Of a stretch of DNA of 64,000 bases, positions 19,104 through 28,993 are shown one piece after another. Below the pieces are notes generated by a model. It was not told where the DNA came from. It did no database searches and was given only the letters and a program-made list of their open reading frames with translations. The position numbers and the translations under genes are program-made. Each line of letters opens with the position of its first letter. Positions within the stretch are counted from its first letter, which is position 1. The DNA lies in assembly GCA_016721865.1 (NCBI GenBank), contig JADKHF010000010.1, positions 8,785 through 72,784 on the forward strand, written 5' to 3'. The stretch is from Nitrosomonas sp. (GTDB taxonomy: Bacteria > Pseudomonadota > Gammaproteobacteria > Burkholderiales > Nitrosomonadaceae).

Positions 19104-21407
19104 ATGGTAACAACGCACAGTCTGGGGTTTCCGCGTATCGGCAGAAAGCGAGAGTTAAAATTTGCTTTGGAAAAATACTGGAAAGGTGAGATTTCTGAAC
19201 AAGCCTTATTAGAAATTGCAACCGATCTTAGAATACAGCACTGGCAAGACCAAACTGGGCTTGACTGGATTCCGGCTGGTGATTTTTCGTTATACGATCA
19301 TGTACTGGATACCAGTTTTATGCTGGGCAATATTCCGGCGCGCGTCAGTGGATTACCGGGTAGTGCGATAGATAACTACTTTCGGGTAGCCAGGGGGCGC
19401 TCGGTCAGTGACGATTCTGCCAGCTCCTGTGTCAATGCCGGTGAAATGACAAAGTGGTTTGATACGAACTATCATTACATCGTACCCGAGTTTGAGAAAA
19501 ATACGCGATTCTCACTGAATTCCAGTCATTTACTCGAACAGATTCAGCAGGCTAGGCAAACCCATCATCAAGTCAAACCGGTCATTCTCGGCCCGGTGAC
19601 CTATTTATGGTTGGGAAAATCCAAGGATGGTGCTGATAAGCTCGATTTGCTGGATGATTTGTTAAATACCTACGCACAATTACTGCATGAACTAGAGAAT
19701 GCATGCATCGAGTGGGTGCAGATTGATGAGCCCATATTGGTCATGGAACTGGCTCTGGAATGGAAGCATGCCTTGAGAAAAACTTATTATCAGTTACAGG
19801 CCACACCCATCAAACTGTTATTAACGACGTACTTTGGGCAACTGCAGGATAACCTGCAATTAGCCTGCGAACTGCCGGTTGATGGACTGCACCTGGATGC
19901 TATCACGGCAAAGGATGAAATTTCCAAGGTGATTGATTGGCTGCCGACTCATAAAATCCTATCTTTGGGCGTTATCAACGGGCGTAATATCTGGAAAACT
20001 GATTTATCCGCAACCCTGGATTGGCTGCAACCTATCTCCGCATGCTTGCAAGATCGACTCTGGCTTGCACCATCCTGTTCATTATTGCATGTGCCTGTTG
20101 ATCTGGAGAGCGAGCAAAAGTTGGATGCGGATATACAGTCATGGCTGGCGTTTGCCACACAGAAGTTAAATGAAGTTGTGGTACTGGCAAAAGCACTGAA
20201 TCATGGCAGAGAAAGTGTTGCTGAAATCCTGCAGGAAAATTATGCGGCGATAACAAGCCGTAAACAATCCAAACGTGTGCATCAGGCAGCCGTGAAAACG
20301 CGTGTGCTTGAAGTCAATGAGTCAATGGGGATACGGCAATCACCTTATCATCAACGTGCGATCGTGCAACGGAAAAAATTTCAATTGCCGCTTTTTCCCA
20401 CAACGACCATTGGATCTTTCCCGCAAACACAGGAAATCAGACGAACCCGCCGTGATTTCCGCGAAGGCAAGTTGGCGGAGTCAGAATACAGTCAGGGAAT
20501 GCGGAAAGAAATTGAAATCTGCGTACGGGAACAGGAGGCTCTGGGACTGGATGTTCTGGTGCATGGCGAACCCGAACGCAATGATATGGTGGAGTATTTT
20601 GGCGAACAATTGTCAGGTTATGCTTTTACTCAGTTTGGCTGGGTGCAATCGTACGGCTCACGGTGTGTCAAGCCGCCGATTATCTATGGTGATGTTTCGC
20701 ATTCTAAAGCCATTACCACGGAATGGATTCACTACGCTCAATCATTAACCAATAAACCGATGAAAGGCATGTTAACAGGACCGGTAACAATGTTGAACTG
20801 GTCGTTTGTGCGTGATGATCAATCTCGTGCAGAAACCTGCGTGCAGTTGGCGCTTGCGATTCGTGATGAAGTGATGGCTTTGGAAAAAGCAGGTATCAGC
20901 ATTATCCAGATTGATGAGGCTGCATTAAGAGAAGGATTGCCGCTGAGAAAATCACAATGGAATACCTATCTCGAATGGGCCATTCGTGCATTTCGCATTA
21001 CTGCCAATGGCGTAAAAGATGAAACGCAGATTCACACCCATATGTGCTACTCGGAATTCAATGACATTATAGAAGCCATTGCCCAAATGGATGCAGATGT
21101 GATTACGATCGAAACTTCCCGGTCCGATATGGAATTGCTTGATGCATTTGATCAATTCCATTATCCCAACGAGATCGGCCCGGGCGTGTATGATATCCAT
21201 TCACCCAATATACCCTCTGTCGAATCAATCATTCATTTGATGGAGAAAGCAGCGCAACGTATACCTGCTGAGCGTTTGTGGGTGAATCCTGATTGTGGAT
21301 TGAAAACACGGAATTGGGAAGAAGTTAAACCGGCATTACGCAATATGATTGCTGCAAGCCGGTATTTATCCAGCCATCTGAGCGCAACGCAGGTTAGCAA
21401 AATTTGA
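19104..21407 (+). CDS. metE: Cobalamin-independent methionine synthase
   Basis: Transfers the methyl group of 5-methyltetrahydropteroyl-triglutamate to homocysteine. Intact at 767 residues. The N-terminal folate-binding half begins THSLGFPRIGRKRELKFALE. The C-terminal barrel has the zinc ligands: His and Cys in HTHMCYSEFND, the Glu of ITIETSRSDM, and Cys in NPDCGLKTR. FPTTTIGSFPQT starts the second domain. Upstream metR is broken by an IS element. Downstream lies a pABA/folate gene, so methionine and folate functions are side by side. Confidence 0.98.
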   Translation: MVTTHSLGFPRIGRKRELKFALEKYWKGEISEQALLEIATDLRIQHWQDQTGLDWIPAGDFSLYDHVLDTSFMLGNIPARVSGLPGSAIDNYFRVARGRSVSDDSASSCVNAGEMTKWFDTNYHYIVPEFEKNTRFSLNSSHLLEQIQQARQTHHQVKPVILGPVTYLWLGKSKDGADKLDLLDDLLNTYAQLLHELENACIEWVQIDEPILVMELALEWKHALRKTYYQLQATPIKLLLTTYFGQLQDNLQLACELPVDGLHLDAITAKDEISKVIDWLPTHKILSLGVINGRNIWKTDLSATLDWLQPISACLQDRLWLAPSCSLLHVPVDLESEQKLDADIQSWLAFATQKLNEVVVLAKALNHGRESVAEILQENYAAITSRKQSKRVHQAAVKTRVLEVNESMGIRQSPYHQRAIVQRKKFQLPLFPTTTIGSFPQTQEIRRTRRDFREGKLAESEYSQGMRKEIEICVREQEALGLDVLVHGEPERNDMVEYFGEQLSGYAFTQFGWVQSYGSRCVKPPIIYGDVSHSKAITTEWIHYAQSLTNKPMKGMLTGPVTMLNWSFVRDDQSRAETCVQLALAIRDEVMALEKAGISIIQIDEAALREGLPLRKSQWNTYLEWAIRAFRITANGVKDETQIHTHMCYSEFNDIIEAIAQMDADVITIETSRSDMELLDAFDQFHYPNEIGPGVYDIHSPNIPSVESIIHLMEKAAQRIPAERLWVNPDCGLKTRNWEEVKPALRNMIAASRYLSSHLSATQVSKI

Positions 21408-21472
21408 CTTGCTGATGTTATTTAGCGATGATATGCAGCATCTTTATCCACCTCGGTTTAAAAGGAGTAATC

Positions 21473-22219
21473 ATGACAACCAATACCATACTCAAACAAA
21501 AAATTACTGCCATTATCGGCGAAAAGCACTTGCTTAAACATCCTTTTTATGTCGCATGGACGGAAGGCAAGCTGACAAAAGAACAGTTGCGGCATTATGC
21601 AGAACAATATTTTTATAATGTTCTGGCTGAACCAACCTATTTAAGTGCTGTGCACTTTAATACACCGCATATTCATTCCGAGTCAAACAGCGGCGATATC
21701 AGTGTGCGTCAGGAAGTATTAAAAAATCTGATCGATGAAGAACATGGCGAAAAGAATCACCCCGCATTATGGAAAAATTTTGCTTTTGCACTGGGTGCGA
21801 ATGATAAGAGTTTGGCTAATGCAGCGGCATTGCCCAATACTGAAAAGCTTGTTTCCACATTCCGGGATATTTGTTTGAATCGCCCATTTTATGCAGGACT
21901 CGCTGCATTACATGCATTTGAATCGCAAGTACCTGATATTGCCGCAGTGAAAATTGATGGATTGGCGAAATTCTATGGCATGAAAAATCCTGAAGATTAT
22001 GAATTCTTTTCAGTACATCAAACAGCAGATATTTATCATTCACAAGCTGAATGGGCAATCATTGAGCGCTTTGCTGATACGCCGGAAAAACAAGCTGAAG
22101 TGCTCGCTGCTACCAAAGAAGCTTGTGATGCATTATGGGGTTTTCTGGACGGCATTCACGAAACTTATTGTGCAAATCTGATTTGTGATGAGCAAAAATC
22201 AGCAGCGACATTACATTAA
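21473..22219 (+). CDS. CADD/NE1434-type p-aminobenzoate synthase
   Basis: Diiron protein of the TenA/PqqC-like fold. It is collinear with Chlamydia CADD (CT610) and belongs to the group of Nitrosomonas europaea NE1434, which supplies p-aminobenzoate for folate without PabABC. Visible iron ligands are NLIDEEHGEKNHP (Glu, His), HAFESQVPD (Glu) and HQTADIYH (His, Asp, His). HPFYVAW contains the Tyr equivalent to the one CADD consumes as substrate, and KIDGL the conserved Lys. ATG 21473 follows AAAAGGAGTAATC. An upstream ATG (21428) has no such site. It lies 65 bp downstream of metE, a folate-using enzyme. Confidence 0.85.
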   Translation: MTTNTILKQKITAIIGEKHLLKHPFYVAWTEGKLTKEQLRHYAEQYFYNVLAEPTYLSAVHFNTPHIHSESNSGDISVRQEVLKNLIDEEHGEKNHPALWKNFAFALGANDKSLANAAALPNTEKLVSTFRDICLNRPFYAGLAALHAFESQVPDIAAVKIDGLAKFYGMKNPEDYEFFSVHQTADIYHSQAEWAIIERFADTPEKQAEVLAATKEACDALWGFLDGIHETYCANLICDEQKSAATLH

Positions 22220-23275
22220 GATTGGTTTCAGGTTTATTCGTACCGTGCGATTCTACTTCACAGTGGACTTTAATCTCACTTGGATTTAATTATCTGCTGC
22301 AAGGACGACATTAGGAAACTTGAAAGACGATTGTCCCGAAGGGAATGATGACTATCCCCGTTGCTGCTTGCAACAGGGAGAGGTTAGAGTCATTTTTGTG
22401 GGAGCCAAGTGTCCATTGGATTGAGTGGACAAATCCCTGTTTGAAATTCTTTTCGCATACCTCTCTCTACTCTGCCGGGAAATACGAAACTCAAAGAGTG
22501 CGGATCTCTTTAATCTAACCCTTTCTCCGGGTGGCTATACTGTCCCTGCCGAGGTGAGTAAGTTGACGGAACGCGAACGCTTGACGGTGCTGGCAACGAT
22601 AACGCGGCTTGTGTGTTTCAAATGGAGAGCCCACTGATACCCACGCCATTGAGCAACCTGAATTCGCTCCACCAAACCATCGTGGCATTGCCACAGTTTC
22701 TCATTCTGTCAGCCGACGGAAGTATGATGCGCGCACGTTGTGCCAACCCAACACTGGTCATCTTACAACGCATCAATTTATCCAGCCCGATTCGTCCTTC
22801 TTCCGGCACACAATCCTTAAGGCGGCTCGCATCGACATCTCCCTCTGCAGCAGGTATACGCAATTGGAGAAGTCATAGTAAGTTTTTAAGAATGAAACAC
22901 TCCTAACAAATAGACTTTTTCCTGTATGGAGCAGGCGCGAAAACATTCCTCCCATAAGGTTCTGCTGCACTGGTAAGTGTGATTGGCATATTGCATATAA
23001 CGTTGACCGGGTGCTTTCATCAGTTCTTCGGTGACCTGGCTTGGTCAGCGGAGAGCAGCAGATGGTGATATCCCGATACTGTTGTAAAAATTATTGCTCG
23101 CGCGGAAAATTTTGCAAAAATTTGCAGCTTTGTAATAATTTGTGGTGTACTATTGGTGCTATGGTAATTTGTATTGGACACTATATATAGTGGTTTTAAG
23201 ACAGAAAAGATAGCCTATTGAATCAATGGCAATTTATTTTTTCCAGGGTGAATAATTAGTCAGGAGGAATCATCA
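22220..23275. other. Long region before nrdA: REP and decayed transposase
   Basis: No intact gene. A REP-like hairpin CCCCGTTGCTGCTTGCAACAGGG is at 22356-22378. On the minus strand, 22863-22618 contains SVGLAQRARIIL followed by SADRMRNCGNA, weakly like the N-terminal helix-turn-helix region of IS630-type transposases (different from the copies at 17 and 57 kb). Another minus-strand remnant reads APGQRYMQYANHTYQCSRT at about 22955-23015; I do not recognise it. The nrdA control region follows. Confidence 0.4.
23178..23193. promoter_or_regulatory. NrdR box upstream of nrdA
   Basis: ACACTATATATAGTGG at 23178-23193 matches the palindromic NrdR-box consensus ACACWATATATWGTGT except for the last base. 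NrdR represses ribonucleotide reductase operons when (d)ATP is sufficient. Boxes normally come in pairs; a degenerate partner may lie about three helical turns upstream (23144-23160, TGTACTATTGGTGC), but it matches poorly. Confidence 0.7.
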
Positions 23276-26141
23276 ATGCAGCTTGCGACAGAACAAACCA
23301 ACCTTAAACCTGTATCCACTAGTCAAAGTTTTACCGATTCCAGTAACCAAAATCCCCGTTTTTCCCAATATCGAGTCATCCGCCGTAATGGTGCGGTGGT
23401 TGCATTTGAGCCGGGCAAAATAACGGTTGCGATGACCAAGGCATTCATCGCGGTCGATGGCGGCCAGGGGGCGGTGTCGGTCAGAGTGCGTGAGGTGGTT
23501 GCAAGTTTGACCAATGATGTCGTAAGCGCCTTACTTCGCCGCCAGCCGGATAGCGGCACTTTCCATATTGAAGATATTCAGGATCAGGTTGAGCTCGCTT
23601 TGATGCGCTCGGGCGAACACGATGTGGCGCGTGCTTATGTGCTGTATCGTGAAGACCGTGCGCGTGAAAGAGCCAAGCTCAAAGCAGAAATCCACCGCCG
23701 AGGTGGCGGCAGAAACACTCTATGTTGTGGATAATGGGCAAAGAGTACCATTGGATATGGCTAAATTATCCGCATTAATTGAGTCTTCGTGCAGTGGCCT
23801 GGGAAATACCGTCGATGCTTCGTTGATTCTGAAAGCCACGATAAAAGATTTGTATGATGGCGTATCGCTGGATGAAGTCAGAAAATCCGTTATTCTGTCG
23901 GCGCGCGTTCTGATCGAAAAAGACCCCGCCTATAGTTATGTCACCGCACGATTATTGTTGAATAACATGCGTTATGAAGTGCTGGGCGAGGAAGTTTCTC
24001 AGCAAATGATGCAAACGCAATACAAAGATTATTTTCCGGCTTTCATCAAACGTGGTATTGAAGCCGATCTTCTGGATGAGCGACTGGCGCAGTTTGATTT
24101 GACGCGCCTGGCCGAAGTACTCGATGCGGCGCGTGATCTGCAATTTGATTATTTGGGGTTGCAAACTCTTTATGACCGGTATTTCCTGCACGTCAAAGAA
24201 AGCCGTATTGAATTGCCGCAAGCATTTTTTATGCGTGTGGCAATGGGCCTGGCGCTGAATGAAATTGACCGGGAAGCGCGCGCAATTGAGTTTTATCACG
24301 TGTTATCCAGTTTTGATTTCATGAGCTCGACACCGACTTTGTTCAATTCCGGCACTTGCCGCTCGCAATTGTCATCGTGTTATCTCACCACGGTGCCGGA
24401 TGATCTGGACGGCATTTACGAAGCGATCAAGGAAAATGCCTTGCTGGCCAAATATGCGGGTGGATTGGGCAACGACTGGACCGCAGTGCGCGCCATGGGT
24501 GCGCGCATCAAAGGCACCAACGGCAAATCGCAGGGTGTTGTGCCTTTCCTTAAAGTGGTGTCGGATACGGCAGTGGCGGTTAATCAAGGCGGCAAACGCA
24601 AAGGCGCGGTATGCGCGTATCTGGAGTGCTGGCATCTGGATGTCGAGGAATTTCTCGAATTGCGTAAAAATACCGGCGATGACCGTCGCCGCACGCATGA
24701 CATGAATACCGCCACCTGGATTCCCGATTTGTTCATGAAACGGGTGATGGACGGCAGCGACTGGACTTTGTTCTCGCCTTCCGATGTGCCGGATTTGCAC
24801 GAAAAATTCGGCCAGCAGTTTGAGCAAGCGTATTTGGCTTATGAAGCCAGAATCGAGCGCGGCGAGCTGGAGTTGTACAAAAAAATCCCGGCGGTGCAAT
24901 TGTGGCGCAAGATGTTGAGCATGCTGTTTGAAACAGGGCATCCCTGGATTACTTTTAAAGATCCGTGCAATATCCGCTCGCCGCAGAATCATATCGGGGT
25001 GGTGCACAGCTCGAATTTATGCACGGAAATCACCTTGAATACCAATGACAAGGAAATTGCCATATGCAATCTCAGTTCGGTGAATTTGGTGGCGCATTTG
25101 AAAAATGGCGAATTGGATACGGAGAAACTGAAGCGCACCATTCGCATTGCGATGCGCATGCTCGACAATGTCATCGATATCAATTTCTATGCAGTCGCCA
25201 AAGACAGAAATGCCAACCTCAAGCACCGGCCGGTCGGATTAGGCATCATGGGATTTCAGGATTGCCTGCATCAACTGGGCATTCCGTATAGTTCCAATGC
25301 CGCAGTGGAATTTGCCGATCGCTCGATGGAAGCGGTGGCGTATCAGGCGTATTGGGCTTCCACCGAACTGGCGGAAGAGCGCGGTTGCTATAGTTCGTAC
25401 AAAGGCAGTTTGTGGGATCGCGGCATTCTTCCGCATGACACGCTCGAAATATTGCGGAAAGAGCGTGGCGGTTTTGTCGAAGCGGATTTATCCACCACGC
25501 TGGATTGGGACGCACTGCGTCAGCGTATCAAAAATCACGGCATGCGTAATTCCAACTGCCTGGCGATTGCACCTACCGCTACGATATCCAATATCATTGG
25601 GGTTTCAGCCAGCATTGAGCCGACTTATCAGAACTTATATGTCAAATCCAATCTGTCCGGTGAATTCACGATTACCAACAGATCCCTGGTTGATGATTTG
25701 AAGAAGCTCAATCTGTGGGATGAGGTCATGATTGCGGATCTGAAATATTTTGACGGTGCCATCAGCAAAATAGATCGTATTCCGGAGAATATCCGCACGC
25801 TATATGCCACCGCATTCGAAATGGAACCGTATTGGCTGATCGAAGCCGGTGCGCGGCGGCAAAAATGGATTGATCAATCGCAATCGCTGAATATTTATAT
25901 GGCGGGTGTTTCCGGTAAAAAACTGGATGACACTTATAAATTGGCTTGGATTCGTGGCCTGAAGACCACTTACTATTTGCGTTCGATGGGGGCGACAGCC
26001 GCTGAGAAATCGACTGTGCGCGCGGGTTCGCTCAATGCAGTGCCTGCCGATGGCGGCATGGCCAAAGTGGCGATGGAAGTATCGGCTGTCGAAATCAAAT
26101 ACTGCGCGATTGATGATGAAAGTTGCGAATCGTGCCAATAA
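23276..26141 (+). CDS. nrdA: Class Ia ribonucleotide reductase alpha subunit (one frameshift)
   Basis: Reduces ribonucleoside diphosphates to deoxy forms. Two ATP-cone regulatory domains occur at the N-terminus: about residues 30-140 (YRVIRRNGAVVAFEPGKI...) and about 155-245. Double cones are known from Pseudomonas NrdA. The catalytic barrel has NSGTCRSQLSSCYL and SSNLCTEITL. The C-terminal thiol pair is in CESCQ. One base change is needed near 23690, between KLKAE and STAEVAAETLYVV. Total about 955 codons, normal for the double-cone type. nrdB follows after 34 bp. Confidence 0.95.
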
Positions 26142-26175
26142 CCTATTGAATGAATAAGAAGAAAAGGAGTAAAAC

Positions 26176-27372
26176 ATGCTGACATTTGAAGACGAACCCG
26201 TTAAAGCGCAAGCGCCGCTATCCATTGATCCATTGTTTCAAACGGACGCACAGGATTTTGATTTGCGGCCGCAAACGCCGTTGCAGGGACAGGGCAGTGC
26301 TTCTGTTGTCGCCAACGCAGCAATTGCCGATGAAGCCGTAGCCGGAAGCGCCAACCGGCGCGTGTCGGTTGAAGACAAGCAAATCATCAATTGCAACGCC
26401 GACGTCAATCAACTCGTGCCGTTTAAATACAAATGGGCGTGGGATAAATATCTGGGTGCTTGCGCCAATCATTGGATGCCGCAGGAAATCAGCATGAGCC
26501 GCGATATTTCATTGTGGAAAGATCCCAACGGCTTGACCGAGGATGAGCGCCGCCTGATCAAACGCAACCTGGGTTTCTTTGTGACGGCGGATTCATTGGC
26601 AGCGAATAATATCGTGCTGGGCACTTACCGGCATATTACCAATCCGGAGTGCCGCCAGTATTTGCTGCGCCAGGCATTTGAGGAAGCCATTCACACGCAT
26701 GCGTATCAATATATTGTCGAATCGCTGGGTCTGGATGAAGGTGAAATCTTCAACGCCTATCATGAAGTGGCTTCTATCCGCGATAAGGACGAATTCCTGA
26801 TTCCATTTATTGATACGCTGACAGATCCGCATTTCAAGACGGGCACGCAAGAAACCGATCAGCAATTACTCAAAAGCCTGATTGTTTTCGCCTGCATTAT
26901 GGAAGGGTTATTCTTCTATGTCGGTTTTACGCAGATACTCGCGCTCGGCCGGCAAAATAAGATGACCGGCGCCGCTGAGCAATACCAGTATATTCTGCGG
27001 GATGAATCGATGCATTGTAACTTTGGCATCGATGTGATCAACCAGATTAAAATGGAAAATCCGCATCTATGGACCAAAGCATTCCGCGATGAAATCAATG
27101 AATTGATGCATAAAGCCGTTGCGCTGGAATACCGCTATGCCGAAGACACCATGCCCCGCGGCGTATTGGGTATGAATGCGCCGATGTTCAAGGAATATTT
27201 ACGCTATATCGCGAATCGCCGTTGCCAGCAAATCGGTCTGGATATTCTTTACCCGAATGCCAACAATCCATTCCCCTGGATGTCGGAAATGATTGATTTG
27301 AAGAAAGAGAAGAATTTCTTTGAAACGCGAGTGACCGAGTATCAGACGGGGGGGGCGTTGAGTTGGGATTGA
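26176..27372 (+). CDS. nrdB: Class Ia ribonucleotide reductase beta subunit
   Basis: Diiron-tyrosyl radical subunit paired with NrdA. Intact at 398 residues. The first Asp ligand is in FFVTADSLAANN. FEEAIHTHAYQYIVE supplies Glu and His ligands and the radical Tyr in the HAY position. Later ligands include the Glu/His of RDESMHCNFGID. The N-terminal about 70 residues are a Gln/Ala-rich extension beyond the usual core. Start ATG 26176 follows AAAAGGAGTAAAAC. Confidence 0.96.
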   Translation: MLTFEDEPVKAQAPLSIDPLFQTDAQDFDLRPQTPLQGQGSASVVANAAIADEAVAGSANRRVSVEDKQIINCNADVNQLVPFKYKWAWDKYLGACANHWMPQEISMSRDISLWKDPNGLTEDERRLIKRNLGFFVTADSLAANNIVLGTYRHITNPECRQYLLRQAFEEAIHTHAYQYIVESLGLDEGEIFNAYHEVASIRDKDEFLIPFIDTLTDPHFKTGTQETDQQLLKSLIVFACIMEGLFFYVGFTQILALGRQNKMTGAAEQYQYILRDESMHCNFGIDVINQIKMENPHLWTKAFRDEINELMHKAVALEYRYAEDTMPRGVLGMNAPMFKEYLRYIANRRCQQIGLDILYPNANNPFPWMSEMIDLKKEKNFFETRVTEYQTGGALSWD

Positions 27373-27474
27373 GCGTTGCTGGATAATTGCAGTCGATGCA
27401 TATTTAGCTTATGCGACTTTTTTGTTGCATATATTACGCTAACTGCTATTTGATCTAACCCATAAGGAATCATT

Positions 27475-27726
27475 ATGAATAATGATCAAGAATTAGCTCA
27501 TAGATTAAAAATCAAATTTGGCACGGCCCCTAATGAACCTACATCTTTTCAGTTAGAAAAGATAAAGCAGGATATAAAAGCGTTCTTAGCAAAGGGCATC
27601 ACTCCGTCAGAATCAGATTGGGCTGAGATTGTTAAAAAGCACTGTCCTAGTACTGGAAGTTATGGATATAAAGGCGCAGACACATCAGATCTCATAACGT
27701 TGATGCAATTGGCAACTAAAAAGTAG
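27475..27726 (+). CDS. Short protein of unknown function, cassette gene 1
   Basis: 83 residues, mostly alpha-helical by eye, with no signal or membrane segment. The C-terminal half (GADTSDLITLMQLATKK) is paralogous to the next gene (GIDNTDLTTLLLMATKT), and both have a charged helix before it (SDWAEIVKK versus SDIAKIVLE). The size, tandem paralogy and linkage to a membrane protein recall small adaptor domains such as the effector-associated domains of bacterial conflict systems. This is inference, and no homology was tested. AT-rich compared with nrdB. ATG 27475 follows ATAAGGAATCATT. Confidence 0.7.
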   Translation: MNNDQELAHRLKIKFGTAPNEPTSFQLEKIKQDIKAFLAKGITPSESDWAEIVKKHCPSTGSYGYKGADTSDLITLMQLATKK

Positions 27727-27732
27727 GATGAT

Positions 27733-27981
27733 ATGAGCACTGAAAACCTAAAAAAAGAACTTGAAGCAGTACTTTCGATAACTAAGTGGGGACCGACTGA
27801 AAAAGACCTCACTTTAATTGCACAGAAAATTGAAAATTTACGAGGGCGAGCATCGAAGTCGGACATTGCCAAAATAGTTTTGGAAGTCGTTGGACCTTAT
27901 AAATGTATTTTCTTGGAGGGGATTGACAATACAGACTTAACCACTTTACTTCTCATGGCAACCAAGACGGTTAGAAAATGA
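27733..27981 (+). CDS. Short protein of unknown function, cassette gene 2 (paralogue)
   Basis: 82 residues, starting 6 bp after the previous gene and overlapping the next by ATGA, so the three genes are almost certainly one operon. It shares the C-terminal pattern G-x-D-x-(S/T)-D-L-x-T-L-x-x-x-A-T-K with its neighbour. There is no catalytic motif. Tandem duplication followed by divergence is the simplest history. It may be an adaptor or immunity-like partner of the membrane protein encoded downstream, but that is speculative. Confidence 0.7.
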   Translation: MSTENLKKELEAVLSITKWGPTEKDLTLIAQKIENLRGRASKSDIAKIVLEVVGPYKCIFLEGIDNTDLTTLLLMATKTVRK

Positions 27982-28736
27982 CCACCAATGAACAATCTGT
28001 TATCAATGCGGAATCAGATATCGAAAAACTAAAGCAGGCTTATGTGAATTATCTTAATCCTATTGTTATTCGTATCAATGAACGTGGTGAAAATCCATCT
28101 CTTCAGGAGTTATTAACTTGCCAGCAATTAGGAGCAAGTTTTTTTAACTTTGTTGAAAATTTTGTCGGAAATAGTGGATTACTAGGTGCTCACGCAAACG
28201 GAAAATGGGTAACTGGTTTTGCTGAAACATGTCATAGTGTTTTGAATGCTTATATTACTCATGTGAACTTTCTTCGCAGTCATTCAGACTCTTTTGGAGG
28301 TTCGCTAGAGAAACCCAATGTCAGTGCATATGCGAACATGCAACGAATGACAAAAGAATACCTTCCAAAAGATCAGTGGCAGGAGTTAGAAAGCTCTTTT
28401 AGAAAAAACAATCTGCCAATTGCAGGGTTTAAGTATGCAGGAGCAAAAGACTCGAGTGAAACACCAAAATGGCAGCTTATAACCGGATTAATTGTTGGAT
28501 CACTATTTGCCTTAATAATACTAGCAGCAGCTATTTTTATACCTAACCCGACGGTAACACAATTTTTCATTTTTCGAGGTGTGTTCGCTGTTTCGTTAGC
28601 TGCTATTGCTGCAATTATCCCTGGATTGTTAAACTTTGAGTCAAGAACTCAACAATTTTCTATACAAGCAACTGGAGCAATAGCGGTACTCATCATTGTG
28701 TGGCTGTTGAATCCACCTGCACTAGTTGGCAGTTGA
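27978..28736 (+). CDS. Membrane-anchored protein of unknown function, cassette gene 3
   Basis: 252 residues. The first about 165 are a soluble helical domain without recognised motif. The C-terminus has three hydrophobic segments: LITGLIVGSLFALIILAAA, FRGVFAVSLAAIAAIIPG and ATGAIAVLIIVWLLNP. A similar terminal block (IPNP..FRxxFAxxxAAIAAxIPGxLxxE) recurs in membrane proteins of variable bacterial loci, as I recall from family knowledge. It is translationally coupled to gene 2. The cassette is AT-rich and flanked downstream by repeats, consistent with acquisition. Confidence 0.7.
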   Translation: MTTNEQSVINAESDIEKLKQAYVNYLNPIVIRINERGENPSLQELLTCQQLGASFFNFVENFVGNSGLLGAHANGKWVTGFAETCHSVLNAYITHVNFLRSHSDSFGGSLEKPNVSAYANMQRMTKEYLPKDQWQELESSFRKNNLPIAGFKYAGAKDSSETPKWQLITGLIVGSLFALIILAAAIFIPNPTVTQFFIFRGVFAVSLAAIAAIIPGLLNFESRTQQFSIQATGAIAVLIIVWLLNPPALVGS

Positions 28737-28794
28737 CAAGATGCTGCACACGAATAAATTATTCGCTGCGTTCCTACTTTACCTGTTAGAGCTC

Positions 28795-28877
28795 GTAGGT
28801 TGGGGTGAGGTATGAACCCCAACATCAACAAAGTCGCCAATCGTTGGGCTTCATTTCATTCAGCCTAACCTACGGGT
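28795..28877. repeat. Inverted intergenic repeat with GTAGGTTGGGGTGAGG core
   Basis: The segment holds CTCGTAGGTTGGGGTGAGG and AACCCCAACA, then GTTGGGCTTCATTTC and AGCCTAACCTACGGG. The outer arms CGTAGGTTgGG and CCTAACCTACGgG are inverted repeats, and two inner hairpins form GGGGT..ACCCC and TTGGGCT..AGCC. Elements of this type are widely dispersed in betaproteobacteria (family knowledge). Confidence 0.6.
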
Positions 28878-28892
28878 TGAATTATTCGTCAC

Positions 28893-28957
28893 ACCGGCGA
28901 AAGCCGGTGTCCAGTTCGTTGATTTTTCTGGATTCCGGCCTTCGCCGGAATGACAAG
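28893..28957. repeat. Dispersed repeat (GGATTCCGGCCTTCGCCGGAATGAC type)
   Basis: Two hairpins in tandem: CACCGGCGAAAGCCGGTG and ATTCCGGCCTTCGCCGGAAT. On the minus strand it creates the well-known artefactual peptide VIPAKAGIQ. Such elements are common intergenic repeats in proteobacteria. Confidence 0.7.
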
Positions 28958-28993
28958 TGTAGAGTAATTTAGCGACTCCTTAGTAAACAAGTA

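Noticed and set aside
24372..25007. 211-codon minus-strand open frame opposite nrdA
   Set aside because: Antisense shadow of the conserved nrdA catalytic domain; similar shadows occur opposite rbbA, ovoA and fumC.
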